From contig NZ_JBDNCH010000002.1 of NCBI RefSeq assembly GCF_039769985.1, positions 3,834,115 through 3,898,114 on the forward strand: DNA of 64,000 nt, read 5' to 3'. Source of the stretch: Ponticoccus litoralis (GTDB lineage: Bacteria; Pseudomonadota; Alphaproteobacteria; Rhodobacterales; Rhodobacteraceae). Below the pieces are notes generated by a model. The model ran no database searches. It had not been told where the DNA came from and saw only the letters and a program-made list of their open reading frames with translations. How positions within the stretch are numbered: position 1 is the first letter of the stretch; the number at the start of each line of letters is the position of its first letter. Shown one piece after another: positions 38,618-49,385 of this stretch. A program made the position numbers and the translations under genes.

Positions 38618-39706
38618 TCAGCCGCGGTTCAGGACGCGATCCCGCTGCTGGACATAGGCCCGGTCAGCGCGCTGCAGCCAGTCGGACGAGGCCCTCATGC
38701 TTTCCTCGAAGCTGGTGCGGATCTCGGCATACATGTCGTCGCCCATGAACTCGTCCATCGCGGTCAGCGAGGCGGTGCCGAAGGCATCCCAGACCGTGTC
38801 GTCGAATTCCATCAGCTTGATGCCCTGGCTCTGGATGCGGCGCAGCGCGGCGGCGTTGTTGGCGATGCCCTGCGTCAGCGAGTGCGTGGTGGCCGCCTTG
38901 GCCGCCTGTTCCATGATCGCCTGCTGCGCGGGCGTCAGGCTTTCCCAGATATCCAGGTTGAAGGCCACGGACAGGGCCGAGCCCGGCTCGTGGAAGCCCG
39001 AGGTGTAGTAGTAGTCGCAGACTTCCTGGAAGCCCAGGCGCTCGTCCGCGAAGGGGCCGATCCACTCGGCGCCGTCGATGGCACCCGAGGACAGCGCCTG
39101 GTAGATCTCTCCGCCGGGGATCGCCTGCACCGAAGCGCCGGTCAGGCCCAGCGCCTTGCCGCCGATGCCGGGCATGCGGAACTTCAGGCCCTTGAGGTCG
39201 TCGGCAGAGTTGATTTCCTTGCGGAACCAGCCGCCGGGCTGCATGCCGGTCGAGCCCGCGTGGAAGGACTTCAGGCCGAAGATCTGGCCCAGACCGTCGT
39301 ACAGCTCCTGACCGCCGCCGTGGTACATCCAGGTCGACAGCTCCTCCGCCGTGGCACCGAAGGGCACGGCGGTGTAATAGTAGTAACCCGGGTGCTGGTT
39401 GCCGAAGTAGTAATCGGCGGAATGGTACATGTCGGCCTGCCCCGAGGACACGGCATCGAAGACCTCGAAGCCGCCGACCAGTTCGCCTGCGGCCTTCTTG
39501 TCGATGGTGATCTGGCCATCGGTCATCGCGCTGACGACCTCGTTGAAATAGACGGCGGCGTCATCGAAGACGGCAAAGCCATGCGGCACCGAGGTGACCA
39601 TGGTCAGGGTGCGGGCGCCCTGCGCGTAGGCCGGAGCGGCAAGCCCGGACGCGGCGGCGGCGCCGGCACCGACGGTCGATGCCCGAAGAAATGAACGACG
39701 ATCCAT
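38618..39706 (-). CDS. dctP: TRAP transporter substrate-binding protein with Tat signal
   Basis: A 362-residue periplasmic binding protein. The leader MDRRSFLRASTVGAG has the twin-arginine motif and ends at AYAQG, so export is by Tat. It contains the TRAP segments YHSADYYFGNQHPGYYYYTA and GLKFRMPGIGGKALGLTGA. The similarity is to TakP-like binders of 2-oxo or hydroxy acids; that substrate is a guess. GGGAGGATCACA precedes the ATG. It diverges from a sensor kinase that may control it. Confidence 0.92.
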   Translation of the reverse strand: MDRRSFLRASTVGAGAAAASGLAAPAYAQGARTLTMVTSVPHGFAVFDDAAVYFNEVVSAMTDGQITIDKKAAGELVGGFEVFDAVSSGQADMYHSADYYFGNQHPGYYYYTAVPFGATAEELSTWMYHGGGQELYDGLGQIFGLKSFHAGSTGMQPGGWFRKEINSADDLKGLKFRMPGIGGKALGLTGASVQAIPGGEIYQALSSGAIDGAEWIGPFADERLGFQEVCDYYYTSGFHEPGSALSVAFNLDIWESLTPAQQAIMEQAAKAATTHSLTQGIANNAAALRRIQSQGIKLMEFDDTVWDAFGTASLTAMDEFMGDDMYAEIRTSFEESMRASSDWLQRADRAYVQQRDRVLNRG

Positions 39707-40237
39707 TGTGATCCTCCCAGATCAAATTTTGGCGCCTCCCTCCCCTGTGGGGCGCCTTTAAGAAGTGATCGCAGGTTAGGGCGGGTTTCCGCTCAAAGAA
39801 ATACCCACAGATACGGAGCGGCCCCGGGTTTTTGCGCCCTGACGCAGCGTCGAAAACACGCATAACGTGCATTTGCGTGAAGATTTTCCCGCAAAGACCT
39901 CCTTCGCCTGGCGCTGTATCGCCGTGCAGAGGGGCGGTCCGTCCAAGGCTGTGGCGTGACGCCACCGCCGTCGGGGTAGCGCGATCCGCCAATCGCTCGC
40001 GGTCTCGCGACGCAGCCACGGCGCCGTCGCCGGTCCGTCCCGGGGCGCAAGCGATTTGGCGGCAACCGGCGCGACCTGAGCAGGGTCTTGCGGTTCCGGA
40101 TCGGGTGGACGCCGGTCCGATTTCGGCGGATCGCCGCGCCGCAGCCCGGCGATGGGGCGCATGGCACCCGAGACGGCGTGTCCACCGGCTGACGCCTCCT
40201 CTTTCCCTCTGCCCCGACCCGTGCTTTTCTGTGCGCA
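39707..40237 (+). other. 531-base divergent intergenic region between dctP and the sensor kinase
   Basis: No convincing gene on either strand. It must hold the dctP promoter on the minus strand and the kinase promoter on the plus strand. One candidate site is an inverted repeat ACGCA-N11-TGCGT at 39858-39878. Open frames across it lack ribosome sites and family features. Confidence 0.6.
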
Positions 40238-41657
40238 ATGCCCCTGTTCGCCCGCCCGCGCCTTTCCTACCGGCAGAAGCTCTTTCTGCTCGCCTCCGTT
40301 CCGCTGATCCTGGCAGCGACGGCCATCTCGGTGCTGGTCGCGGTGGAATCCCGTGGCGCCGCCGAACGCGAGATCGCCGCGCTGGAGCATGAGCTGATCG
40401 AGGCCAAGAAGCGCGAACTGCGCAACTACGTCGAACAGGCCCGCAACGGCTTCTACTTCGTCTACGGTTCCGCCGCGCCCGACGACGAGGACGCCAAGCG
40501 GCAGGTCCTGCAGATCCTCGCCGCGATGATCTACGGCGAGGAAGGGTTCTTCTTCGTCTACGACTACGACGGCACCAACCTCGTCTCGCCGCGCCAGACC
40601 GAACTGATCAACCACAATCTCTGGGACCTGACCGACAGCGAAGGCACCAAGGTCGTGCAGGAGTTCATCCAGACCGGGCGCATGGGCGCGGGCTACGTGG
40701 AACACCTCTGGCCCAAGCCCTCGACCGGGGAAGAGGCCCGGATGATCACCTACGCGACCTCCTTCCCCTCGTGGCGGTGGGCGGTGGGCACCGGGGTCTT
40801 CATCGACGACGTGCTGGAAACCGTCGCCGCCAGCCGCGCCGAGGTGAAAGCCCGCGTCGACCGCACCTTCTGGCAGATCGGGGCGATCACGCTGAGCGCA
40901 TTGCTCATGGTCTTCGTCTCGGGCCTCGTCATCAATATCCGCGAAAGGCGGCTGGCGGATGCCAAGCTGAAGCAACTGACGCAGCGGGTCTTCGACGCAC
41001 AGGAAGAGGAACGCGGCCGCGTGGCCCGCGAGCTGCACGACAGCATCAGCCAGATCCTTGTCGGAGTGAAATACGCGCTGGAAATCGCCCGCCGCCGTGT
41101 GGCCCGGGGCGATCCCCGCGCCGAAGAGACGCTGGCCAAGGGCGCCGAGAACCTCGGCCAGTGCCATTCAGGAGGTGCGCCGCATCAGCCGCGACCTCAG
41201 GCCCGGCGTGCTGGACGATCTGGGACTTGGCCCGGCGATCAAATCCCTGACCGACGATTTCCGCGCCCGCACCGGGATCGACGCACGCTTTGACACCGTG
41301 GTCTTCCGCAACCGGCTGGATCAGGACGCCAAGATCGCGCTCTACCGCATCGCGCAGGAGGCGCTGACCAATGTCGAGCGCCACTCGGGCGCGACACGCG
41401 TCGACCTCGACCTGCGCGGCCACCCCGCCGGGGCAACCCTGCGCATCTCCGACAACGGCATCGGGCTGGGCGAACAGCGCGCCCCCTCGAACGGCATCGG
41501 CCTGCGCAACATGCAGGAACGCATGGACCAGCTTGGCGGCACGCTGCGGGTGTTGTCCTCGCGCAGCGGCACCGTTATCGAGGCGCAGGTTCCGCTCAGC
41601 CACCTGCTGCCGCCGCAGGACGCCCCCGCCCTGAAACAACCGAAGGCCCGGGCATGA
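40238..41657 (+). CDS. Cache-domain sensor histidine kinase (NarX/NreB-type), frameshifted
   Basis: Corrected length is about 472 residues. Layout: membrane segment near 15-35; a periplasmic single-Cache domain (GFYFVYGSAAPDDEDAK through EGFFFVYDYDGTNLVSPR); a second span near 215-238; HisKA_3 dimerisation box with phospho-histidine in RELHDSISQIL; and an HATPase (ISDNGIGL, NGIGLRNMQERM). One extra base near 41155-41158 splits GAENL from ASAIQEVRRISRDLRPG. It overlaps the regulator gene by four bases and faces dctPQM, so it probably senses that transporter's substrate, as in known MctS-like pairs. This link is inference. Confidence 0.9.
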
Positions 41658-42292
41658 CTTGCACCCGCGTCGTCGTCGTGGACGATCACCCCATGGTGGC
41701 CGAGGGCATCGAGGCCATTCTCGAAAGCTATGACGACATCTCTGTCGCCGCGACCCTGTCGGACGGCCAGACCATGATCGACCGGCTGGAAGAGCTGGCG
41801 CCGGACGTGATCCTGATGGACCTCAACATGCCCGGCCTCGGCGGGCTGTCGGCGACCGAGATGATCCTTGAACGGGCGCCCGAAACCCGCATCCTGATCC
41901 TGTCGATGCATGACACCCCGGAATACATCCAGACCGCGCTGAGCCACGGCGCCCTTGGCTACATCCTGAAAGACGTGCCGACCGAAGAGATCAAGCGCGC
42001 CATCGATACGGTGATGCGCGGCGAGCGCTACCTGTGTACCGGCGCCGAGGGCGCGCTGTCGCCTGCCGTGCAATCGCGCGAACAGCTGACGAACCGCGAG
42101 CAGATGGTGCTGCTGCAACTGGCGCAGGGCCGCTCCAACAAGGAGGTGGCGCTGACGCTGGATATCTCCGTCCGCACGGTGGAAACGCACCGCAAGAACA
42201 TCAAGCGCAAGCTGGGGATCTCGTCGACCGCCGGGCTGACGCGCTACGCGATGGAGCACGGCGTGCTGCAGGGAACCGGCGCCAACCTGTAA
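41654..42292 (+). CDS. NarL/FixJ-type response regulator
   Basis: A 212-residue regulator: receiver domain with DDHPMVAEGIEAIL, phospho-aspartate in VILMDLNMPG, and a C-terminal LuxR helix-turn-helix (LTNREQMVLLQLAQGRSNKE, then VRTVETHRKNIKRKLG). It pairs with the overlapping HisKA_3 kinase. Likely targets are the divergent dctPQM genes or the downstream CaiB gene; neither is proven by the sequence. Confidence 0.93.
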   Translation: MTCTRVVVVDDHPMVAEGIEAILESYDDISVAATLSDGQTMIDRLEELAPDVILMDLNMPGLGGLSATEMILERAPETRILILSMHDTPEYIQTALSHGALGYILKDVPTEEIKRAIDTVMRGERYLCTGAEGALSPAVQSREQLTNREQMVLLQLAQGRSNKEVALTLDISVRTVETHRKNIKRKLGISSTAGLTRYAMEHGVLQGTGANL

Positions 42293-42442
42293 CCGCCTCC
42301 GGCGGCCCGCCCCGGTCGCCCGACGGCCCGGTCCGCGCGGGCATCCCGGCAACAGCCCGCACAAGGGGCCAGCGCCCCCTTGCCGTCACGCCCCTGTCAC
42401 GGTCTTGTTGTGCAAGAGCAGCATGACGAACCGGAGGCCCCG

Positions 42443-43592
42443 ATGACCGCGCCCCTCTACGGCTATACCATTCTCGACCTGACCCATGTTCTGGCCGGCC
42501 CCTTCTGCACCATGACCCTGTCGGACATGGGCGCGCAGGTGATCAAGGTCGAACCGCCCGGGACCGGCGACGACACCCGGACCTTCCCGCCTTTCAAGGA
42601 CGGCAAGTCCGCCTATTTCGCGGCGATCAACCACGGCAAGAAATCCATCGCGCTGAACCTCAAGGAAGACGGCGACCGCCAGACCTTCGAGAAACTGCTG
42701 GCCCGCGCCGATGTCATCGTCGAGAACTACCGCCCCGGCGTGATGGAGCGGCTGGGCTACGGCTGGGACGACCTGCACGCCGCCTTTCCGCATCTGGTCT
42801 ACGGCGCGGTCTCGGGCTTTGGCCACACCGGGCCGGATCTCGAAACGCCCGGCCTACGACATGGTGGTGCAGGCGCGCGGCGGCGTCATGTCGATCACCG
42901 GCGAGAAGGACCGCGAGCCGGTGCGCGCCGGCGCCTCGATCGGGGATATCGTGGCGGGCATGTTCCTGTGCCAGGGCATCCTGGCCGCGCTTCTGGACCG
43001 CGAACGCACCGGCAAGGGTCGCAAGATCGACGTGGCGATGCTGGACAGCCAGCTTGCCATTCTCGAACACGCCATCGCCATCACCTCGGTCACCGGGCAG
43101 GCGCCGGGGCCCTCGGGCGCGCGCCATCCCTCGATCACCCCTTTCGAGACCTTCCACGCCTCGGACGGGCTCTTCGTGATCGCCGCCGGGAATGACAGGC
43201 TGTTCGAGAAGCTCTGCATCGCGCTGAACCTGCCGCTGGCGGATGACGCCCGCTTTGCCAGCAACGCAGAGCGCTGCAAACACGCCCGCCTGCTGAAACG
43301 GCTGATCGAAGCGGTGACGCTGGACAACACCCGCGCCTACTGGATCGCCCGGCTGACCGCGGCGGGCATCCCGACCGGGCCGATCCAGAGCGTCGATCAG
43401 GTCATGCGCGACCCGCAGATCCTGGCCCGCAACATGCTGGTCGACGTGCTCGACAAGAACGGGCGGCAGGCCTTCAAGGCGGCGGGCAACCCGATCAAGA
43501 TGAGCGACGCGCCGGACCCGACCTCGCGCGGGCCCGCGCCCGATCTCGACGGCAACCGCGGCGAGATCCTGCGCTGGCTGGAACAGGGCTGA
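42443..43592 (+). CDS. CaiB/BaiF-type CoA-transferase (class III), frameshifted
   Basis: About 382 residues after correction. The N-terminus has LDLTHVLAGPFCTMTLSDMG and VIKVEPPGTGDDTR; the catalytic aspartate is in AYDMVVQARGGVMS. One extra base near 42839 (GATCTCGAA where GATTCGAA is expected) shifts the frame between HTGPD and SKRPAYDM. It moves CoA between carboxylic acids; the substrate may be the acid imported by the nearby TRAP system. Paired hairpins follow. Confidence 0.92.
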
Positions 43593-43596
43593 GGCG

Positions 43597-43643
43597 CCGA
43601 AGTCTTGCAAAGACTTCGGACCGGTTTCTTTGGAAGAAACCGG
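43597..43643 (+). repeat. Paired perfect hairpins after the CaiB gene
   Basis: CCGAAGTCTT/AAGACTTCGG (43597-43619) and CCGGTTTCTT/AAGAAACCGG (43621-43643), each with a 3-base loop, lie one base apart. The second stem is identical to one at 17675-17697, and the first differs little from the other stem there. Confidence 0.8.
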
Positions 43644-43743
43644 CACGACCCCGCCGCAAAGGGACCGCCTTATGCCGTCTTCCGGCCTTTCGCGCGGCCA
43701 TGCAGGCGCTAAGGTCGCCAGCAGGCGACGTGGCAGGCAGGAC

Positions 43744-45784
43744 ATGACCCAGGACCCTCTCGTGATCTTCACCCCCTCCGGCAAGCGCGGGCGCTTTGCC
43801 CGGGGCACCCCCGTGCTGACCGCCGCGCGACAGCTGGGGGTCGACCTCGATTCCGTCTGTGGAGGGCGCGGCATCTGCTCGAAGTGCCAGATCACGCCCT
43901 CCTACGGCGACTTCCCCAAGCACGGTGTGCATGTGGCCGAAACCGCCCTGTCCAAATGGAACGCGGTCGAACAGCGCTACGACGACAAGCGCGGGCTGCC
44001 CGCGGGCCGCCGCCTTGGCTGTCAGGCCACCGTGCAGGGCGATGTGGTCATCGATGTCCCGCCCGAAAGCCAGGTGCACCGGCAGGTGGTGCGCAAGGCG
44101 GCCTCTGCCCGGGTGATCGCGATGGACCCCGCCACGCGGCTTTACTACGTCGAGGTGGCAGAGCCCGACATGCACGAGCCCACCGGCGATCTCGAACGGC
44201 TGCAGCGCGCGCTGGCGGCGCAATGGGATATCCCGAAGATATCCACAGACTTCTCCACCCTGTCCGGCTTGCAGCCGGTCCTGCGCAAGGGCGGCTGGAC
44301 CGTCACCGTCGCCCTGCACAAAACCGACATCGACGCCCCGCCCCGGCTGATCGCCGCATGGCCGGGCCTGCACGAGGGCGGGATCTACGGGCTGGCCGTG
44401 GATCTCGGCTCGACCACCATCGCGGCGCATCTGACCGACCTCGACACCGGAGCGGTCGTCGCCTCGTCCGGCATCATGAACCCGCAGATCCGCTTTGGCG
44501 AAGACCTCATGTCGCGCGTTTCCTACGCCATGATGAACCCGGGCGGCGCGGCAGAAATGACCCGCGTGGTGCGCGAGGCGCTGGACCGGCTGACCACGGA
44601 AATCGCCGCCGAGGCCGGGATCGACCCCGCCCTGATCCTCGAGACGGTCTTTGTCTGCAACCCGGTGATGCACCACCTGCTTCTGGGCATCGACCCGGTG
44701 GAACTGGGTCAGGCGCCCTTCGCGCTGGCCACCTCGGACGCGCTGAACCTCTCGGCGGCAGAGCTTGGGCTGCGGGTGCAGCCCGCTTCGGCCCGGGTCT
44801 ATATCCTGCCCTGCATCGCCGGGCATGTCGGCGCCGATGCCGCCGCCGTGGCGCTGTCGGAACAGCCCGGCAAGGCCGAAGAGCTGACGCTGATCGTCGA
44901 CGTCGGCACCAATGCCGAGATCCTGCTGGGCGACACCACCCGCACGCTGGCCTGTTCCTCGCCCACCGGCCCGGCCTTCGAGGGGGCGCAGATTTCCAGC
45001 GGCCAGCGCGCCGCGCCCGGCGCGATCGAGGCGATCCGCATCGACCCCGACACCAAGGCGCCCCGCTTTCGGGTGATCGGCTGCGATCTCTGGTCGGACG
45101 AGCCGGGCTTTGCCGAGGCCACGGCCACCACCGGCGTCACCGGCATCTGCGGGTCCGGCATCATCGAGGCGGTCGCCGAGATGCGCGCGGCGGGCCTGCT
45201 GGATGCCTCGGGGCTGATCGGCTCTGCCGCCCAGACCGGCACCGACCGCTCTGTGCCCGAGGGCCGGACCCACGCCTACCTGATCCACGACGGCGGCGCC
45301 GAGGGCGGTCCGCGCATCACCGTGACCCAGTGGCGATATCCGGGCGATCCAGCTGGCCAAGTCGGCGCTCTACGCGGGCGCGCGCCTGCTGATGGACGAG
45401 CGCGGCGTCGACCGCGTGGCCCGGGTTGTCCTTGCCGGGGCCTTCGGCGCACACATCAGCCCGAAACACGCGATGATCCTCGGCATGATCCCCGATGTGC
45501 CGCTGGACCGGGTCACCTCGGCGGGCAATGCCGCGGGCACCGGCGCGCGCATCGCGCTGTGCAACCTTGCCGCCCGGCGCGAGATCGAGCGCACGGTGCG
45601 CGAGATCACCAAGGTCGAAACCGCCATCGAGCCGCGCTTTCAGGAGCATTTCGTCGCCGCCAACGCGATCCCGCATGCCACCGATCCCTTCCCCGAACTG
45701 TCGAAGGAGGTGACCCTGCCGCAGGTCAGCTTCAACACCGGCGGCGGAGAGGACGGCGGACGCAGGCGCCGCAGACGGGGCTGA
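43744..45784 (+). CDS. Ferredoxin-ASKHA (DUF4445) protein, RACo/RamA-like, frameshifted
   Basis: About 679 residues after correction. The N-terminal [2Fe-2S] domain has CGGRGICSKCQ with a distal cysteine in RLGCQATV; the large C-terminal ASKHA-fold domain has GLAVDLGSTTIAAHLTDLDT and TLIVDVGTNAEILLGD. Such proteins reduce the cobalt of corrinoid proteins in methyl-transfer systems using ATP. No corrinoid protein or methyltransferase gene is nearby, so its partner must be elsewhere. One extra base at about 45331 separates ITVTQ from GDIRAIQLAKSALYAGA. A short gap to CaiB leaves co-regulation open. Confidence 0.9.
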
Positions 45785-46090
45785 CGGCGCGGCGGGGTCG
45801 GCGGGGTCGCCATGGCCCCTCCCCGATATGGCCTTGCGGGCCGGCCTGCAGCCGCTCTGCGGCGAAGGCGGCGGCGGACATCGGCGCAAGGACCGCGCGC
45901 AGGAGCCGCGGGTGCATGGGCGCGGCCTCCGGTACTGTTTGTCCCGCGCCGCTGAAAAGGCTCTTGCCGCCGTCCAACCCCAGAAGACCCGCCTCGATTG
46001 TCGGCGGCCCTCCCCCTGGCGCAGGAGGCACGCCCGTCTTGCATGTTCCCGCGACCGGGGGCAGACAGGTCCGGCAGCCCCGGAGATGCC
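45785..46090 (+). other. 306-base gap before the SMR gene
   Basis: Very GC-rich sequence with no gene I can support. A minus-strand open frame (45732-46031) overlaps the 3' end of the preceding gene and has no recognisable features. A plus-strand frame is continuous with the SMR gene from 45998, but the start at 46091 fits the family. Confidence 0.5.
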
Positions 46091-46420
46091 ATGCCCTACC
46101 TCGTTCTTGCCCTTGCCGTTTTTGCCGAAACCATCGGCACGACCGCCCTGCAGGCCAGCCAGCAATTCACCCGGCTCTGGCCAAGTCTTCTGACCGTCGT
46201 CGCCTATGCGGCCGCCTTCTACCTGCTGGCCTGGGTGCTGCGGTTCTTTCCGGTGGGCATCGCCTATGCCATGTGGTCCGGGCTGGGCATCGTCTTCATC
46301 GCCGTGATCGGCTTTGCGGTCTTCGGTCAGAAGCTCGACTGGCCCGCCATCCTCGGCATGGCGATGATCCTTGGCGGCATCTTCGTGATTCACCTGTTTT
46401 CAACGGCAACGCCGCACTGA
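46091..46420 (+). CDS. Small multidrug resistance efflux protein (EmrE-like)
   Basis: A 109-residue protein with four membrane helices. The essential glutamate is in VFAETIGTTALQAS, and YAMWSGLGIVFIAVIG carries the conserved tryptophan and glycines of helix 3. It should exchange protons for cationic or related compounds as a dimer. The sequence is closer to EmrE than SugE by the AMWSGLG motif. A shared terminator separates it from the convergent barrel protein. Confidence 0.92.
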   Translation: MPYLVLALAVFAETIGTTALQASQQFTRLWPSLLTVVAYAAAFYLLAWVLRFFPVGIAYAMWSGLGIVFIAVIGFAVFGQKLDWPAILGMAMILGGIFVIHLFSTATPH

Positions 46421-46507
46421 AAACGCCGCTCCGAGAGCATGCGGCGCCCCGGCCCGGTCGCCGCCGCCCCAAGACCGCTGAAAACGAAAGACCGCTGAAA
46501 ACAAAAA

Positions 46508-46539
46508 GCCCCCGGGTCGCGAAACCCGGGGGCCGTTTC
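46508..46539 (-). terminator. Bidirectional rho-independent terminator
   Basis: GCCCCCGGGT/ACCCGGGGGC with a 6-base loop. On the minus strand it is followed by TTTTTGTTTT, classic for the barrel-protein gene; on the plus strand GTTTCTT follows the SMR gene. Confidence 0.8.
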
Positions 46540-46556
46540 TTGTCCGGCAAGGCCGA

Positions 46557-47144
46557 TCAGAAGCGGAAGGCACCGCGCAGCGAGAAGGTCTGCGCGTCCA
46601 GATCCGAACCGCCCACGTCGTTGAAGCTATGCGCAAGGGCTTCGCCACCGATGGTGAAGTTGTCGGTCACCTTGTAGTCCAGACCGACACCGCCCACGGC
46701 ATCGGTATCGCTGCCCGCCGAGGTGTCGATATTGGCCGCACCGGCGGTTGCATAGACCAGCGTGTTGCCGAAGTCGTAGCCCAGGCGCGCCTTGGCGCGG
46801 GTCATGCTGTCCACGTCGACGCCGCCGACGCTGTAGTCGTCACCGGTGCCGAGGTATTCCAGTTCACCACCCAGCACGACATTGCCGAAGTCATAGTCGT
46901 AACCGCCGTGGATGCCGTAGATGCCGCCGTTGTCCGAGGATCCGCCAATCTGCGAGTCGAGGTTGCCGTAGCTCAGACCCACGTAACCGCCGGTCCAGTC
47001 GCTGTCCGGAACGACCGCGACAGGTGCCGGGGCCGGAGCCACCGGAACCGGCTCGACATACCCTTGGTCAAGGCTGCCCGCGAAAGCGGCGGTGGAACCC
47101 AGACCGGTGGCGAGGGCGGCGAGTGCAAGAATGCTCGATTTCAT
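46557..47144 (-). CDS. Outer-membrane beta-barrel protein
   Basis: A 195-residue precursor with signal peptide MKSSILALAALATGLGSTAA cut after FAG. A Pro/Ala/Val linker follows, then an eight-strand-type barrel (WTGGYVGLSYG, GIHGGYDYDFGNVVLGGELE, TRAKARLGYDFGNTLVYATA) ending in RGAFRF. The final phenylalanine is the usual barrel-assembly signal. It resembles the Opa/OmpA-like opacity family. GGAAAGGACA precedes the start. Role likely structural or adhesive. Confidence 0.88.
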   Translation of the reverse strand: MKSSILALAALATGLGSTAAFAGSLDQGYVEPVPVAPAPAPVAVVPDSDWTGGYVGLSYGNLDSQIGGSSDNGGIYGIHGGYDYDFGNVVLGGELEYLGTGDDYSVGGVDVDSMTRAKARLGYDFGNTLVYATAGAANIDTSAGSDTDAVGGVGLDYKVTDNFTIGGEALAHSFNDVGGSDLDAQTFSLRGAFRF

Positions 47145-47457
47145 GTCATTGTCCTTTCCGTGAGTGCCGCCTGCGTTCTGCTGTGGCGGCGTGTGTAGGG
47201 CGCATTTAACGACCCTTCTGCCCGCTTCAACGGCGCTCACCGCTCTGTGTTCCACGCGGATTTGCAGCCCCGCCGGAACCGGCCAAAAGATGCCGAAACC
47301 TGCGGGTTCACGCGCAACTCACCGCTTGTTCCGCCTGCTTTTCCGGATGCGCGCGACCGTCACATCGACGCAACAATGACGCGGAGCGCGCATTGGGTCT
47401 GGATTTTTTCGCAGAAGGCCGCTAGGCGGACGCCAACTCCGAACAAAGGATCGATCA
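47145..47457 (+). other. 313-base divergent region between the barrel protein and typA
   Basis: No gene supported. It contains the divergent promoters; AAAGGATC precedes typA. I see no clear operator or repeat. Confidence 0.5.
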
Positions 47458-49276
47458 ATGGATTTGCGCAACGTCGCGATCATCGCCCACGTTGACCACG
47501 GCAAAACGACGCTTGTGGACGAACTTCTCAAGCAATCCGGCGCCTTCCGCGCCAACCAGTCCGTCGCCGAGCGGGTCATGGACAGCAACGACCTCGAACG
47601 AGAACGCGGCATCACCATCCTTGCCAAGGCGACAAGCGTCGAGTGGAAGGGCACGCGCATCAATATCGTCGACACCCCCGGGCACGCCGATTTCGGCGCC
47701 GAGGTGGAACGCATCCTGAGCATGGTCGATGGCGTGGTGCTGCTGGTGGACGCTGCCGAAGGCCCGATGCCGCAAACCAAGTTCGTGACCTCCAAGGCGC
47801 TGGCGCTGGGTCTGCGCCCCATCGTTGTGGTCAACAAGGTCGACAAGCCCGACGGCGAACCGGATCGCGCGCTGGACGAGGTTTTTGACCTGTTCTCGAA
47901 CCTCGACGCCGACGAGGACCAGCTGGATTTCCCGCATCTCTATGCCTCGGGACGTTCGGGCTGGTGCGATGCGGAACTGGACGGCCCGCGCAAGAACCTC
48001 GACGCGCTGTTCCGCCTGATCGTCGATCACGTCCCCGCCCCCAAGCAGGTCAAGAAGGTCGACGACGATTTCCGCATGCTGGCGGTGACGCTGGGCGCCG
48101 ACCCCTTCGTCGGGCGCCTGCTGACCGACCGCATCGAATCCGGCCACCTCAAGGTCGGTCAGACCATCCAGTCGATCAGCCGCATCGGCCAGAAGATCGA
48201 GCAGTTCCGCGTCACCAAGATCCGAGGCCTTCCGCGGCCTGCAGCAGCAGGACATCGACGAGGCCTTTGCCGGCGACATCGTGTCCATCGCGGGCATGAC
48301 CAAGACCACCGTGGCCGACACGCTTTGCGCGCTGGCGGTGGACGAGCCGCTGGAAGCGCAGCCCATCGACCCGCCGACCATCACGGTGACCTTCGGCATC
48401 AACGACAGCCCGCTGGCCGGTCGTGACGGCAAGAAGGTGCAGTCCCGCGTGATCCGCGACCGCCTTTACAAAGAGGCCGAGACCAACGTCGCGATCCGCA
48501 TCAAGGACACCCCCGGCGGCGAGGCCTTCGAGGTTTCGGGCCGTGGCGAACTGCAGATGGGCGTCCTGATCGAGAACATGCGCCGCGAAGGCTTCGAACT
48601 GTCGATTTCGCGCCCGCAGGTGATCATGAAGGAAATCGACGGCATCATGCAGGAACCCGTCGAAGAAGCCACCATCGACGTCGACGACGAATACTCGGGC
48701 GCGGTCATCGAGAAGATCACCGGCACCCGCAAGGGCGAGCTGGTCGAGATGCGCCCCGCCGGCGCCGGCAAGACCCGGATCATCGCGCATGTGCCCTCGC
48801 GCGGGCTGATCGGCTATCACGGCGAATTCCTGACCGACACGCGCGGCACCGGCGTGCTGAACCGCGTGTTCCACGGCTGGACCCCGCACAAGGGCGAGAT
48901 TCCGGGCCGCCGTCAGGGTGTGCTGATCTCGATGGAATCGGGTGAGGCCGTGGCCTATGCGCTGTGGAACCTCGAAGATCGCGGCAAGATGATGATCGGC
49001 GCGCAAGCCCCTGTTTATCAAGGCATGATCATCGGCGAGCACTCGCGCGACAACGACCTCGAAGTGAACCCGCTGAAGGGCAAGAAGCTGACGAACGTGC
49101 GGGCCTCGGGCACCGACGATGCGGTGCGCCTGACCACGCCGATGACGCTGAGCCTTGAAGAGGCGATTGCCTATATCAACGACGACGAGCTGGTCGAGGT
49201 CACGCCGAACGCGATCCGCCTGCGCAAGCGCCACCTTGACCCGCACGAGCGCAAGCGCGCCGCGCGCGGCGCCTGA
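47458..49276 (+). CDS. typA: Ribosome-associated GTPase TypA/BipA, frameshifted
   Basis: About 605 residues after correction. GTPase motifs: HVDHGKTT (residues 11-18), RGITI in DLERERGITILAKATS, DTPGHADF and NKVDKPD. The C-terminal half carries the EF-G-like and BipA-specific domains. It binds ribosomes and affects assembly and stress adaptation. One extra base at about 48226 separates TKIR from AFRGLQQQDIDEA. A terminator follows at 49334. Confidence 0.95.
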
Positions 49277-49333
49277 CACGGGTCGCGACGATCTTCGGGC
49301 CGTGCCTCAGCCACGGCCCGTAACCCCATGAAA

Positions 49334-49370
49334 AAAGGCGCAGGGTGGCAGTCCCTGCGCCTTTCTCTTT
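49334..49370 (+). terminator. Bidirectional terminator after typA
   Basis: AAAGGCGCAGGG/CCCTGCGCCTTT with a 7-base loop is followed by CTCTTTT on the plus strand and preceded by a run of A, giving T on the minus strand. It serves both typA and the convergent small secreted protein. Confidence 0.8.
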
Positions 49371-49385
49371 TGCGGAAGCCGCAGC

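Noticed and set aside
39561..40238. Open frames across the dctP-kinase gap
   Set aside because: Composition is Arg/Pro/Gly-rich as expected for random GC-rich frames, and they cover the promoter regions of both flanking genes.
45732..46031. A 99-codon minus-strand frame before the SMR gene
   Set aside because: No ribosome site, no family features, and it overlaps the 3' end of the ASKHA gene.
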